Shown here: positions 42,764 to 52,831 of the stretch, in pieces | Numbering within the stretch: position 1 is the stretch's first letter | How the letters are laid out: every line of letters begins with the position of its first letter | Assembly (NCBI GenBank): GCA_963846505.1 | Contig: CAWJWD010000006.1 | Span: forward strand, 743,589 to 807,588 | Direction: 5' to 3' | DNA from: JACVRW01 sp963846505 | GTDB lineage: Bacteria > Actinomycetota > Thermoleophilia > Solirubrobacterales > Thermoleophilaceae | DNA: 64,000 bases | The notes under the pieces: model-generated | What the model was told of the DNA's origin: nothing | Database searches by the model: none | The model's input: the letters and a program-made list of their open reading frames with translations, nothing else | Position numbers and translations under genes: made by a program

Positions 42764-43585
42764 TCACTCGAAGACGACGAACTGCGCGACGTCGTGGTGC
42801 TCCTTGCGAATCTGATCCGGGGTGATCTCGGCCCGCTCGAGGACGCCCAGCCTCCGCGGATCGCGAGCAGCGGCCTCGGAGGCCTCCTTCGACGGCCAGA
42901 GGTTGACGATCATCAATCCGCCGTCCGTCTTCGCACCGGCGTGCAGGACCAGGCCATGGTCACGGCCGACTCCGTCCATCACGTCCGAGTACCTCCGGTA
43001 GTCGTCGAGGAGCTGCTCGCCGTCGCCGGAGAATCGCGCGATGGTGAGGTAGCCCGTGTCGAACTTCCGTACCGGGCGCTCGTCCTGGTCGGCCTGCTCG
43101 AGCGCGTCCTCGATCGATCGCGTGATCTCGATCCCATGCGCCTCCGCAAGGGCGAGCACCTCGTCCTGGCGGTGTGCGCGGTCCCCGCCGAGATCGCCGA
43201 CGGCGCGAGCGAACCCCTCCATCATCTCCCCTGGCGAGAAGACGACGACGGCTTCGGCGTCCTCGTCCGACTCGTTGCGGATGGTGTGCTCGAGCCCGCC
43301 CCCGATCGGGACGACCGTGCCCGGGCCCGCAACCGTGCGGCTCACGGCGCCGTCCTCGCCCTCGAGGTAGACGGCGAGCTCACCGCTGCGCACGCGATAG
43401 AGCTCGAACGGGTCGTGACGGTGGAGCATCGGCGGCCCGCCGCCCGGAGGGATCCGGACGTCGAACACGGCGACCTCGCCCGCGCTCTGTCGGCTCGTCA
43501 GCTCGAAGCGGATCCGATCGCGTCCCACCGCGATCTCGTCTGCGGGCGTCGATTCCCGGGTCTGCAGAGATGTGGTCACCGGCAT
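42764..43585 (-). CDS. cupin protein with C-terminal dimeric alpha/beta-barrel domain
   Basis: 273 residues. The cupin part contains PPMLHRHDPFELYRVRSGEL and PGTVVPIGGGLEHTIRNESD; the C-terminal part (LTIARFSGDGEQLLDDYRRY...LMIVNLWPSKEASEAAAR) looks like an ABM/EthD-type ferredoxin fold. Divergent from the MarR gene across triple operator half-sites, so it is probably repressed by it. Start ATG 43585. Confidence 0.8.
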   Translation of the reverse strand: MPVTTSLQTRESTPADEIAVGRDRIRFELTSRQSAGEVAVFDVRIPPGGGPPMLHRHDPFELYRVRSGELAVYLEGEDGAVSRTVAGPGTVVPIGGGLEHTIRNESDEDAEAVVVFSPGEMMEGFARAVGDLGGDRAHRQDEVLALAEAHGIEITRSIEDALEQADQDERPVRKFDTGYLTIARFSGDGEQLLDDYRRYSDVMDGVGRDHGLVLHAGAKTDGGLMIVNLWPSKEASEAAARDPRRLGVLERAEITPDQIRKEHHDVAQFVVFE

Positions 43586-43603
43586 CCTTTCTCGTCGTGG
43601 ACG

Positions 43604-43645
43604 GATAAGACAGGTAAACTGTCTATCTCCGCACACGATAGACAG
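43604..43645 (+). promoter_or_regulatory. three MarR half-sites in a divergent intergenic region
   Basis: GATAAGACAG (43604-43613), CTGTCTATC (43619-43627) and GATAGACAG (43637-43645). The first and second form AGACAG-N5-CTGTCT, the second and third form a perfect 9-bp dyad with a 9-base spacer. Lies between the cupin and MarR starts. Confidence 0.7.
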
Positions 43646-43657
43646 GCAGCCTGCCCA

Positions 43658-44110
43658 ATGTCAAGCGAACCTCGAGCGACCTCCGGACATAGCCCTTCGA
43701 AGAACCTGGCGCTCCTGCTGCGGGAGCCGTTCCGGGCCGGGACCGAGCTGCTCCACCGGCGCTTCGCCGAACGCGGCCACCCCGAGATCCGCCCGCCCCA
43801 CGGGAACGTCATGCAGTTCCTGGACGACGAGGGGACCCGGGTCAGCGCGCTCGCCGAGAGGGCACAGATCACCAAGCAGTCGATGGCGGAGCTGGTCGCT
43901 CACCTGGAGCGGCTCGGCTACGTCGAGCGAGTGCCCGACCCGAGCGACCGGCGAGCGAAGCTGGTTCGGGCCACGCCGCGGGGAAGGCAGCTCTACGCGA
44001 TCGCCCGAGAGGTCGTGGCCGAGATCGAGGCGGAATGGACGCAGCGAATCGGCAAGGCCAAGATGCGCCGGCTGCGCGAGCTGCTCGAGGAGCTCAACGC
44101 AGCCCTGTAG
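43658..44110 (+). CDS. MarR-family transcriptional regulator
   Basis: 150 residues. GNVMQFLDDEGTRVSALAER, AQITKQSMAELVAHLERLGY (recognition helix) and VERVPDPSDRRAKLVRATPR (wing with the DxRxK motif). Divergent from the cupin gene, with operator half-sites between them. Ligand unknown. Confidence 0.93.
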   Translation: MSSEPRATSGHSPSKNLALLLREPFRAGTELLHRRFAERGHPEIRPPHGNVMQFLDDEGTRVSALAERAQITKQSMAELVAHLERLGYVERVPDPSDRRAKLVRATPRGRQLYAIAREVVAEIEAEWTQRIGKAKMRRLRELLEELNAAL

Positions 44111-44161
44111 CCCGCCAGCCGGCGACGCCGGGCAGGAGCAGTGGGTAGCCTTCCGCGCCCT

Positions 44162-45088
44162 ATGAGCCTGGTAGTGGTCGGATCGATCGCCTTTGACGCC
44201 GTCAAGACGCCCTTCGGCGAGCGCGAGCGCATGCTCGGCGGCTCGGCGACCCACTTCTCGCTGGCGGCAAGCTACTTCACCGACGTGCGCGTCGTCGGCC
44301 CGGTCGGCGACGACTTCGGCGACGAGGAGTACGCGACGCTGCACGACCGCGGCGTCAACACCGACGACATCGAGCACGTGTCCGGCGGCAAGACCTTCTT
44401 CTGGCGCGGCCACTACGAGTACGACCTCAACACCGCGCACACCGACGACACGCAGCTGAACGTCTTCGGAGACTTCGAGCCGAAGCTCTCGGACGCGTCG
44501 AAGGCCTCGGACCTGCTGTTCCTGGCGAACATCCAGCCCGACCTCCAGCGCGAGGTGCGCGAGCAGGTGCCGGACGCCAAGCTCGCCGGCCTCGACTCGA
44601 TGAACCTCTGGATCGACATCGCGCGCGACTCGCTCGTACGCACGATCGGCGGCGTCGACATCGTCTTCCTCAACGACGCCGAGATCCGCATGCTGACCGA
44701 GCAGCCGAGCCTGGTGCGCGCCGCGCGCGAGCTGATGGCGATGGGTCCGCGCGTGGTGGTCGCCAAGCAGGGCGAGTACGGCGCTGCGCTGTTCACCGAG
44801 AACGGCTTCTTCGCACTGCCGGCCTTCCCGCTCGAGACCGTCATGGACCCCACCGGCGCGGGCGACTCGTTTGCCGGCGGCTTCCTCGGCTACCTCGCCT
44901 CCCAGGGCTGCGCCCAGGACGAGGCGACGCTGCGCCGCGCGATGACCTACGGCTCCACGGTCGCCTCCTTCTGGGTCGAGCAGTTCGGCTGCGAGCGCGC
45001 CCGCACCCTCACCCGCGACGAGATCGACGCGCGCTTCGAGGAGTTCCGCCACATGACGTCGATCGAGCCGGTCCCCGCCCGGGGCTGA
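44162..45088 (+). CDS. PfkB-family sugar/nucleoside kinase
   Basis: 308 residues, ribokinase fold: VVVGSIAFDAVKTPFGERER, MLGGSATHFSLAASYF, VVVAKQGEYGAALF, and signature 2 DPTGAGDSFAGGFLGYLASQ with the catalytic Asp. Phosphorylates a sugar or nucleoside; substrate unknown. Preceded by a 51-base gap after the MarR stop. Confidence 0.92.
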   Translation: MSLVVVGSIAFDAVKTPFGERERMLGGSATHFSLAASYFTDVRVVGPVGDDFGDEEYATLHDRGVNTDDIEHVSGGKTFFWRGHYEYDLNTAHTDDTQLNVFGDFEPKLSDASKASDLLFLANIQPDLQREVREQVPDAKLAGLDSMNLWIDIARDSLVRTIGGVDIVFLNDAEIRMLTEQPSLVRAARELMAMGPRVVVAKQGEYGAALFTENGFFALPAFPLETVMDPTGAGDSFAGGFLGYLASQGCAQDEATLRRAMTYGSTVASFWVEQFGCERARTLTRDEIDARFEEFRHMTSIEPVPARG

Positions 45089-45109
45089 GCCCGTGCCACC
45101 ATCCGACGG

Positions 45110-45739
45110 ATGGGTTCGGTCCTGTCCGTCAACCTCGCCGACGTGCGCACCATCGAGCGCCGTGGCCGGCAGGTGCGCACCGGCATCTGGAAGCTGCCGG
45201 CACAGGGACGGGTCCAGGCCGGTCCCCTGGGGCTCGAGGGCGACGTCCAGGCCGACCGCACGGTGCACGGCGGCGTCGACATGGCCGTCTACGCGTACGC
45301 ACGCGAGGAGCTCGACTGGTGGGAGCGCGAGCTCGGGCGACCGCTCGAGCACGGCACGTTCGGCGAGAACCTGACCGTCGAGGGCATCGACGTGACGGGC
45401 GCGCTGGTCGGCGAGCGCTGGCAGGTCGGCGAGGTGCTGTGCGAGGTGTCCGCGCCACGCATCCCCTGCTGGAAGCTCGGCGTGCGCATGGACGACCCAC
45501 GCTTCCTGAAGCGCTTCGCGCAGGCGCGGCGCACCGGCGCCTACCTGCGCGTGCTGGAGCCGGGCACAACCGGCGCCGGCGACGCGGTCGAGGTCGTCGA
45601 GCGACCGGAGCACGAGGTCAGCGTGCGGCTGGTCGCCGAGGCGATGCTGCACGACCGAGCGCTCGCTCCGCGCCTGCTCGTCGCACCTCAGTTGCCAGCT
45701 GACGTACGCCAGTGGGCCGAGGCCCAAGACGCCGCCTAG
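45110..45739 (+). CDS. MOSC-domain protein (YiiM-like)
   Basis: 209 residues. GLEGDVQADRTVHGGVDMAV, AYAREELDWWERELGRPLEH, TFGENLTVEGIDV, and EVSAPRIPCWKLGVRM with the conserved Cys. MOSC proteins handle molybdenum-cofactor sulfur or detoxify N-hydroxylated compounds; YiiM is of the latter kind. A moaA gene lies 3 kb downstream. Confidence 0.92.
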   Translation: MGSVLSVNLADVRTIERRGRQVRTGIWKLPAQGRVQAGPLGLEGDVQADRTVHGGVDMAVYAYAREELDWWERELGRPLEHGTFGENLTVEGIDVTGALVGERWQVGEVLCEVSAPRIPCWKLGVRMDDPRFLKRFAQARRTGAYLRVLEPGTTGAGDAVEVVERPEHEVSVRLVAEAMLHDRALAPRLLVAPQLPADVRQWAEAQDAA

Positions 45740-45794
45740 ATCGGCGTTCGTGCCGGCCCTGTTCGCGACTTCCCAACCCGGGTACCATCGCCCC

Positions 45795-46070
45795 ATGAGC
45801 GGCAGCGCCTGGGGCTTCGTCTGGCTGATGCTGATCTTGAAGATCCCGATCGCCGCGCTGCTCTACCTCGTCTACTGGGCCATCAAGCAGGACGGCGAGC
45901 CGATCGTCGACGACGGCGAGGGTGGCGGCGGTCAGCGCATCGACACCGGCCCCCGCATCCGCCCGCCGCAGCCGCCACGGCGCGGCCCGCACGGCGATCC
46001 GGCGCCGAGTCCGCCGGAGCGCACGCGCCCCGCGCGCGGCCGACCGCACGTCCCCGCCGGACACCGGTAG
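45795..46070 (+). CDS. small single-pass membrane protein
   Basis: 91 residues: one TM helix FVWLMLILKIPIAALLYLVY near the N-terminus, then an acidic and a Pro/Arg-rich tail. Function unknown. First of three small genes before citrate synthase. Confidence 0.6.
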   Translation: MSGSAWGFVWLMLILKIPIAALLYLVYWAIKQDGEPIVDDGEGGGGQRIDTGPRIRPPQPPRRGPHGDPAPSPPERTRPARGRPHVPAGHR

Positions 46071-46083
46071 TAGATTTCCCGCC

Positions 46084-46314
46084 GTGAACGCGTTCCATGT
46101 CTGCGGCGGCATCCTCGTCCTCTGGGCGGTGCTGGTCTCCGTGATGGGCATCGTGAGCGAGGACTTCCCCAAGAGCGACGGCGTCGCACGCCTCGTCAGC
46201 GGCATCTCGGTGATCCTCGTCGCGGCGGCCATCGGCACGGCGATCTACACCTCCGCCACCGAGGAGCACGAGGGCGGCGACGAGGGCGAGCACGCCCTCG
46301 TGCTACCGATCTGA
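46084..46314 (+). CDS. small two-helix membrane protein
   Basis: 76 residues from GTG 46084: TM helices FHVCGGILVLWAVLVSVMGI and ISVILVAAAIGTAIYTSA, then an acidic His/Glu tail. Function unknown; 13 bases after the previous gene. Confidence 0.6.
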   Translation: MNAFHVCGGILVLWAVLVSVMGIVSEDFPKSDGVARLVSGISVILVAAAIGTAIYTSATEEHEGGDEGEHALVLPI

Positions 46315-46318
46315 GCCG

Positions 46319-46639
46319 ATGCCCGAGGACGACGGCGTCGCCGTCCACTACCTGTCCCTGCAGCGGGGCACGCCGGTCTACGACTCGGCCGACGTCCAGG
46401 TCGGCACGCTCGTCGACGTGCTCGACAACGCCCGTGAGGCGATCCTCGACGGCCTCGTCGTCGAGACGCCCGACGGCAAGCGGCACTTCGTGGACGCGCC
46501 CGAGGTCAAGCGCACGGCCGAGCGCGCGGTGACGCTCACGATCACCGCAGACGAGGTCGCGCAGCTGCCGCCACCCCAGTCCGGACCTGCGTTCGGCGCC
46601 GAGCTGAACAAGCTGTTCCGCGGCTTCCGCAAACGCTGA
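46319..46639 (+). CDS. PRC-barrel-like small protein
   Basis: 106 residues. GTPVYDSADVQVGTLVDVLD and ILDGLVVETPDGKRHFVDAP resemble a PRC-barrel half-domain; C-terminus LNKLFRGFRKR basic. Four bases after the preceding stop, so cotranscribed. Function unknown. Confidence 0.6.
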   Translation: MPEDDGVAVHYLSLQRGTPVYDSADVQVGTLVDVLDNAREAILDGLVVETPDGKRHFVDAPEVKRTAERAVTLTITADEVAQLPPPQSGPAFGAELNKLFRGFRKR

Positions 46640-46712
46640 GACCGCAGCCCGAGCCTGGCTTCCGTCACAATCTCCGGGTAGGCGAGGAAGTCGACGAGTC
46701 TTAGGAGACGGG

Positions 46713-48106
<1,394 letters not shown>

Positions 48107-48112
48107 TGCGGC

Positions 48113-48901
48113 TCAGACCCGGAACACGGGCACGAGCCGCTTCTCGTGCTCGGCGTCGATCCGGGCCACCACCTCGAGGTGCTCCTCGAGGCCCGAGCCG
48201 CGCAGCTTGGTCGCCAGCAGCTCGTCGATCTGGAACAGGCCGGACGAGTTGTTCATCGCGATCTCGATCGTCACCGCGCTTGTCCTCGCCGGGCTCGATC
48301 GTGACCTCGTCGATCGCGGCCGCCGAGAGCGAGTGGATGTTCGGGCGGCGGGTCTCGAACGGCACGCGCGAGCGGCCGGAGGCCATGTCGAGCGCGTCCG
48401 CCACGCGCACGACGCCGGCCTCGATCGTGAGCGGGTCGCCGCGGCGGCGGTGGCCGATCACCGCGTGCAGCGACTCGGCGACGACCACCGTGCGCTCGGG
48501 CTCCTCGTAGATCCCCTCCAGCAGCGCCGGCAGCCGCTCGGCGGCGAGGAAGAGGCTGTAGGCCTCGTGGTCGGTGCGGTGGATCGACATGCCGGTGTCG
48601 TGGAACAGGCAGCCGGCGGCGATCACGACCTCGGCGTCGCGCGCGCTTCAGGCCGTGGTCGGCGCACCATCGCCGGCTCGACCCCGGCGCGCTCGAGCAG
48701 CCGGAACAGCCGCAGCGCGATGTTGGCCACGATCTGGACGTGCACCCAGGAGTGGTCGGACATGCCCAGGCGCTCGGCGAACGTCTGCTGCATGTACCAC
48801 CAGCCGCGCAGGCGCTGGTCGGCGTTGGCCGCGGCGAGCAGCGCCTCCAGCTTGCGGTTGCCGCGGGTCGGGACGCGGATGTCGAGCTCGGGCACGTCCA
48901 T
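48113..48901 (-). CDS. HD-domain phosphohydrolase, three frameshifts
   Basis: About 262 residues after joining: MDVPELDIRVPTRGNRKLEA, MSDHSWVHVQIVANIALRLF (first His), ADHGLKRADAEVVIAAGCLFHDTG (split; HD pair), VVAESLHAVIGHRRRGDPLT, VVRVADALDMASGRSRVPFE (last Asp), and AVTIEIAMNNSSGLFQIDEL. H...HD...D metal motif complete. Extra bases at 48664 (GTG/GTC), 48639 (GCG/GCC) and 48278. ATG shares CATG with the divergent moaA start. Substrate unknown, probably a nucleotide. Confidence 0.8.
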
Positions 48902-49909
48902 GTCTACGCTTGTCAGTGTGGACCCGCTGGTGGACGGTCACGGACGCCGGATCTCCGATCTGCGCGTGTCGGTCACCGACCGCTGCAACTTCCGCTGCCA
49001 GTACTGCATGCCGGCCGAGGGCCTGCCCTGGCTCGAGCGCGAGGCGATCCTGAGCTTCGAGGAGATCGAGCGGCTGGTCGCGCTGCTGGCGGCGATGGGC
49101 GTGAGCGACCTGCGTCTGACCGGCGGCGAGCCGCTCGTGCGGCGCGACTTCCCGGCGCTGGTGGCGAAGCTGGCGCGCGTGGCGGGCATCGAGGACCTCT
49201 CGCTGACCACCAACGGCTACCTGCTCGAGCGCGACGCGGACGCGCTCGTGGCGGCCGGGCATCAAGCGCGTCAACGTCTCGATCGACTCGCTCGCAGCGC
49301 GACCGCTTCTTCCAGATGACCCGCCGCGACTCGCTGCCGCAGGTGCTGCGCGGGCTGGAGGCGATCGGCCGCCACCCCTCGGTCACGCCGGTCAAGGTCA
49401 ACGCCGTGGCGATGCGCGACTTCACCGAGCAGGAGGCGCTGCCGTTCGCCGAGTTCGCCCGCTCGACCAGCTACCAGGTGCGCTTCATCGAGTTCATGCC
49501 GCTCGACGGCGACCAGCTCGTGGACGCCCGACTCGGTGCTGACCGGCGAGGAGCTGCGCGCGATCATCGATCGGGTCACCCGCTGGAGGAGCAGCCGCGC
49601 GAGCCGCACTCGACCGCGCGGGTCTACCGCTTCGCCGACGGCCAGGGCGAGATCGGCTTCATCAACCCGGTCTCGGAGCCCTTCTGCGGGGACTGCAACC
49701 GCATCCGGCTGACCGCCGAGGGGAAGCTGCGCACCTGCCTCTTCTCGCTGCACGAGACCGACCTGCGCGAGCCGCTGCGCAGCGGCGCCACCGACGCCGA
49801 GCTCGAGACGATCGTCCGCGACGCGGTCTGGCGCAAGGAGCTCAAGCACCACGTCGGCGAGCCCGGCTTCCGCCAGCCGCCGCGCACGATGAGCGCCATC
49901 GGCGGCTGA
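48900..49909 (+). CDS. moaA: GTP 3',8-cyclase MoaA, four frameshifts
   Basis: Radical SAM enzyme for molybdopterin synthesis. VSVTDRCNFRCQYCMPAEGL gives the CxxxCxxC cluster, LRLTGGEPLVRRDFP the SAM motif, INPVSEPFCGDCNRIRLTAE with CxxC and GKLRTCLFSL the second cluster. Extra bases at 49260 (GGG/GGC), 49294 (CTC/CTG) and 49529, and a missing wobble base at 49576 (GT-, Val). C-terminus ends HHVGEPGFRQPPRTMSAIGG; the GG tail is needed by MoaA. ATG 48900 or GTG 48918 could start. Confidence 0.92.
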
Positions 49910-49964
49910 GGCCGCAACCGTGTCATCCTCCGCCGATGCGCCCGCGGGGACGGTCGAGCGACGA

Positions 49965-50317
49965 ATGACCCGCTCGCGCTACACCGTCACGGTGCGCAGC
50001 GGCTCGAAGGTCAAGCGCGAGCGCTTCCAGGCGCTGGACGACGCGCTCGCGGCGATGGAGCGAGCGCGGTCGAGGAGCTGGTGCGCAGCGCCAAGCGCAA
50101 GCCGACGGGGGGTGGCGCTTTCCGCCGCATCGAGCCGGTGCAGCAGGTCGCGGCGCGCCTCGAGCTGCGCGGCCCCGGGCGGCTGCGAGCGGGGGTGGAC
50201 GTGCGCGGCGACGGGTCGAGCGAGGCGTTCACGGGGCGCATGCGCCGGGAGGTCGTGGCGCAGCGAGATGGAGAATCGCCCTACGGCGCGCTCCGACGAC
50301 GGTTGCTCCGAGCATGA
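49965..50317 (+). CDS. small hypothetical protein, one frameshift
   Basis: About 117 residues: MTRSRYTVTVRSGSKVKRER FQALDDALAAMERAR is followed after a missing wobble base at 50068 (CG-, Arg) by VEELVRSAKRKPTGGGAFRR, IEPVQQVAARLELRGPGRLR and DGESPYGALRRRLLRA. Basic; no recognised family. Stop overlaps the next start (ATGA at 50314-50317). Confidence 0.5.
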
Positions 50318-50610
50318 GCGACCGGCGCTGGCGCGTGCCGCTGCCGCGCGGCGCCGAGCCGCCATACCGCGTCTTCGTCAACGCCGTCGAGCAGCGCCAG
50401 GGCGAGGACTACCGGGTCGAGGACGACGTGCTCGTGTTCGAACGGCCGCTGGAGAAGGAGCGCATCGGCGTCGGGCGCTGGACGGCGATGTTCCTCGGGC
50501 TCTGGGGCTCGTACGGCAAGAACGACGCCGTCGACGTGCACTACCACCTGCACGGCAAGCAGCTCGTGGCCACCAATCTCGACATCGTCGGGCCCGGCGA
50601 CCAACCTTGA
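50314..50610 (+). CDS. small hypothetical protein, beta-rich
   Basis: 98 residues: RWRVPLPRGAEPPYRVFVNA, VEQRQGEDYRVEDDVLVFER, TAMFLGLWGSYGKNDAVDVH. Mixed beta-strand pattern, no family recognised. Coupled to the previous gene; its C-terminal codons run into the dyad of the metF promoter. Confidence 0.6.
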   Translation: MSDRRWRVPLPRGAEPPYRVFVNAVEQRQGEDYRVEDDVLVFERPLEKERIGVGRWTAMFLGLWGSYGKNDAVDVHYHLHGKQLVATNLDIVGPGDQP

Positions 50611-50635
50611 CATGATCGTGTCAAGGTTCTAGTCT
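50603..50635 (+). promoter_or_regulatory. metF promoter with 10-bp dyad operator
   Basis: TTGACA (50607-50612), 17 bases, TAGTCT (50630-50635); ATG 50644 follows 8 bases later. A perfect 10-bp inverted repeat AACCTTGACA (50603-50612) and TGTCAAGGTT (50619-50628) covers the -35 hexamer and spacer. Confidence 0.75.
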
Positions 50636-50643
50636 CAGCGCCC

Positions 50644-51540
50644 ATGCGCATCGACCAGATCCTCGAGCGGCGCCGACCCGTCTTCTCGTTCGAGTTCTTT
50701 CCGCCCAAGACCGACGAGGGCCAGGCCACGCTCGAGCAGACGCTGACGGTGCTCGCCGGCGACCAGCCCGACTACGTCTCGGTCACCTACGGCGCCGGCG
50801 GCACGACGCGCAACCGCACGCTCGAGATCACGCGCTCGATCAAGCAGGACCTCGGCGTCGAGGCGATGGCGCACCTGTCCTGCGTCGGCGAACCACGCGA
50901 GCGGCTGGTCGAGCTGCTGCGCGACATCGAGGCGGCCGGCATCGAGAACGTCCTGGCGCTGCGTGGCGATCCCCCCCGCGGCGAGACCGAGTGGACGCCC
51001 CACCCCGGCGGCCTGCACTACTCGGTCGAGCTGATCGAGCTGATCCGCTCGCAGTTCGACGTCTGCGTCGGCGCGGCCTGCTTCCCGGAGGTCCACCCCG
51101 ACGCGCCCGACCGCGCCGCCGACCTCGGCTACGCGCGCGCCAAGGTCGAGGCCGGCGCCGGCTTCCTGATCACCCAGCTGTTCTTCGACAACGAGCTCTT
51201 CTTCGACTTCGTCGAGGACGCTCGCGCGGCCGGCATCGACGTGCCGATCATCCCGGGCATCATGCCGATCACCAACGCCGGCCAGGTCCGGCGCTTCACC
51301 GAGATGTGCGGCGCCACGATCCCGGACGAGCTCGAGCAGCAGCTCGACGCGCGCGGCGACGATTCCGAGGCGGTCGCGGAGCTGGGCGTGGCCTACGCGA
51401 CGCTGCAGTGCTCGGACCTGCTGGCGCGCGGCGCACCCGGCATCCACTTCTACACGCTCAACCGCTCGCCGGCCACGCGGGCGATCCTCGCCGCGCTGCG
51501 TGCCGCGCACCCCTGGACGCGCGCGACGGCCGCCGTCTGA
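50644..51540 (+). CDS. metF: 5,10-methylenetetrahydrofolate reductase
   Basis: 298 residues, FAD TIM barrel. FSFEFFPPKTDEGQATLEQT, VTYGAGGTTRNRTLEITRSI, ENVLALRGDPPRGETEWTPH, CFPEVHPDAPDRAADLGYAR, AGFLITQLFFDNELFFDFVE, PGIMPITNAGQVRRFTEMCG and HFYTLNRSPATRAIL. Makes 5-methyl-THF for methionine. Own promoter with a dyad operator; probably leaderless. Confidence 0.95.
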   Translation: MRIDQILERRRPVFSFEFFPPKTDEGQATLEQTLTVLAGDQPDYVSVTYGAGGTTRNRTLEITRSIKQDLGVEAMAHLSCVGEPRERLVELLRDIEAAGIENVLALRGDPPRGETEWTPHPGGLHYSVELIELIRSQFDVCVGAACFPEVHPDAPDRAADLGYARAKVEAGAGFLITQLFFDNELFFDFVEDARAAGIDVPIIPGIMPITNAGQVRRFTEMCGATIPDELEQQLDARGDDSEAVAELGVAYATLQCSDLLARGAPGIHFYTLNRSPATRAILAALRAAHPWTRATAAV

Positions 51541-51797
51541 GCGACGGCGCCAGCTCGTGGAAGAGGGTGCGGACGCCGCTCTCGCGGCAAGAGCGACGGC
51601 TGCCGAGAACCGTTAATCAGCAAGCTCACCGGAGGGAAGTCGGCGATGTCTTGCTGTCCCCGCCAAAGGCGAAAGGGCGCCCGCGCTTTGGGTTCTACCC
51701 CACTCAGCGCGTACTAATCAACCGGTCGGCTGATAGCTGAGAGCTTCTCACGCATGATGCTGCCAAAAAGCTGCGTTCTCCGGCAAGAATTCCCCGC
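51541..51797. other. 257-base non-coding region between convergent genes
   Basis: No credible gene. Contains hairpin arms CGCTCT/AGAGCG (near 51578-51596), a CAGCAAG...CTTGCTG stem spanning about 51619-51657 and a GCC-rich stem-loop before an A/T-richer stretch. Could be a bidirectional terminator or a small structured RNA; no riboswitch class recognised. Confidence 0.4.
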
Positions 51798-52793
51798 TCA
51801 GGCCGACAATCGCCAGCGATCGACGCCGTTGTCGCTCTCCGGCTCGGCCTCCTCGCGCACCTGCAGGTGCTGCAGGTAGACCATCGTCTCGCCCATCGCC
51901 CAGACCGTTCTGAGCGGGTTGGGCGGCTCGCCCTCGAGCAGCGAGGGCACGATCTCGAAGCCCGTCTTGGGTCCGTCGGCGAGCGCGCGGCGGACCCGTT
52001 CGATGCGGTCGAGCACGGTGGCGCGGTTGGCCTCGGCCAGCTCGCGCGCGCCGCGCACCGGGCGGCCGTGGCCGGCGAGGATCAGGTCGACGTCGAGGCC
52101 GTCGACCACGTCGAGGCTGTGCAGGAACTCGCCGGCGGGGTCGGGCGAGTTGCCGTAGTCGTAGTAGGGCGAGACCTTGCCGAGCAGATGGTCTCCGGAG
52201 AGCAGCAGCCTGCGCTCGGGCTGGTGCAGCACGACGTGCGACGGCGCGTGCCCAGGCGTCTCGTGCACCTGCCAGACGCCGAGGTCGGTCTCGACCTCGA
52301 CGCCGTTGACGAGCTCCACGTCCGGCTCAACGAGCCCGGCGACGCCGCTCTTCTGGCTGCCGCGCGCCGTGGCCAGGCCCTCGATCACCTCGTCCGGCAC
52401 GCCGTTGCGGCGCGCGCCGTCGAGCCGCCGCTGGAACGCACCCTCGGGGTCGACGATGTAGTTGCGCATGTGGTCGAGGTCCGGGTGGATCCAGAGTTGG
52501 CAGCCCGTCGCCTCGACGATCGGCTTGGCGAGGCCGTAGTGGTCGGAGTGGGCGTGCGTGCAGACCACGAGCCGGATGTGCTCGATGCGCAGGCCGGCCT
52601 GCTCCAGGGCGAGCTCGAGCTGCCGCTGGCCGCCGGGGCCGTAGATGCCGGTGTCGACCAGCACGACGCCGTCGCCGGCGGCGATCGCCCAGGCGTTGCC
52701 GTGCGGCACCCCCGGCCAGGGCAGCGGCATGCGCAGGCGCCACAGGCCGGGCAGCACGCGATCCGCGCGCGCCAGCTCTCGCTTGCGAGTCAC
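51798..52793 (-). CDS. metallo-beta-lactamase-fold hydrolase
   Basis: 331 residues. GVPHGNAWAIAAGDGVVLVD, VCTHAHSDHYGLAKPIVEAT (HxHxDH), HETPGHAPSHVVLHQ, LLLSGDHLLGKVSPYYD and LILAGHGRPV (last His); C-terminal winged-helix-like tail with LQVREEAEP as in LACTB2/glyoxalase-II-like proteins. GTG 52793. Same strand as the flavoprotein upstream. Confidence 0.9.
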   Translation of the reverse strand: MTRKRELARADRVLPGLWRLRMPLPWPGVPHGNAWAIAAGDGVVLVDTGIYGPGGQRQLELALEQAGLRIEHIRLVVCTHAHSDHYGLAKPIVEATGCQLWIHPDLDHMRNYIVDPEGAFQRRLDGARRNGVPDEVIEGLATARGSQKSGVAGLVEPDVELVNGVEVETDLGVWQVHETPGHAPSHVVLHQPERRLLLSGDHLLGKVSPYYDYGNSPDPAGEFLHSLDVVDGLDVDLILAGHGRPVRGARELAEANRATVLDRIERVRRALADGPKTGFEIVPSLLEGEPPNPLRTVWAMGETMVYLQHLQVREEAEPESDNGVDRWRLSA

Positions 52794-52831
52794 GGCCCGA
52801 TCATCGCAGTCCCCGCTGGGCGCGTGCCGCT

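Noticed and set aside
51690..51730. Resemblance of GTACTAATC to a 23S rRNA 3' end
   Set aside because: Only a short match; no rRNA helices or 5S gene around it.
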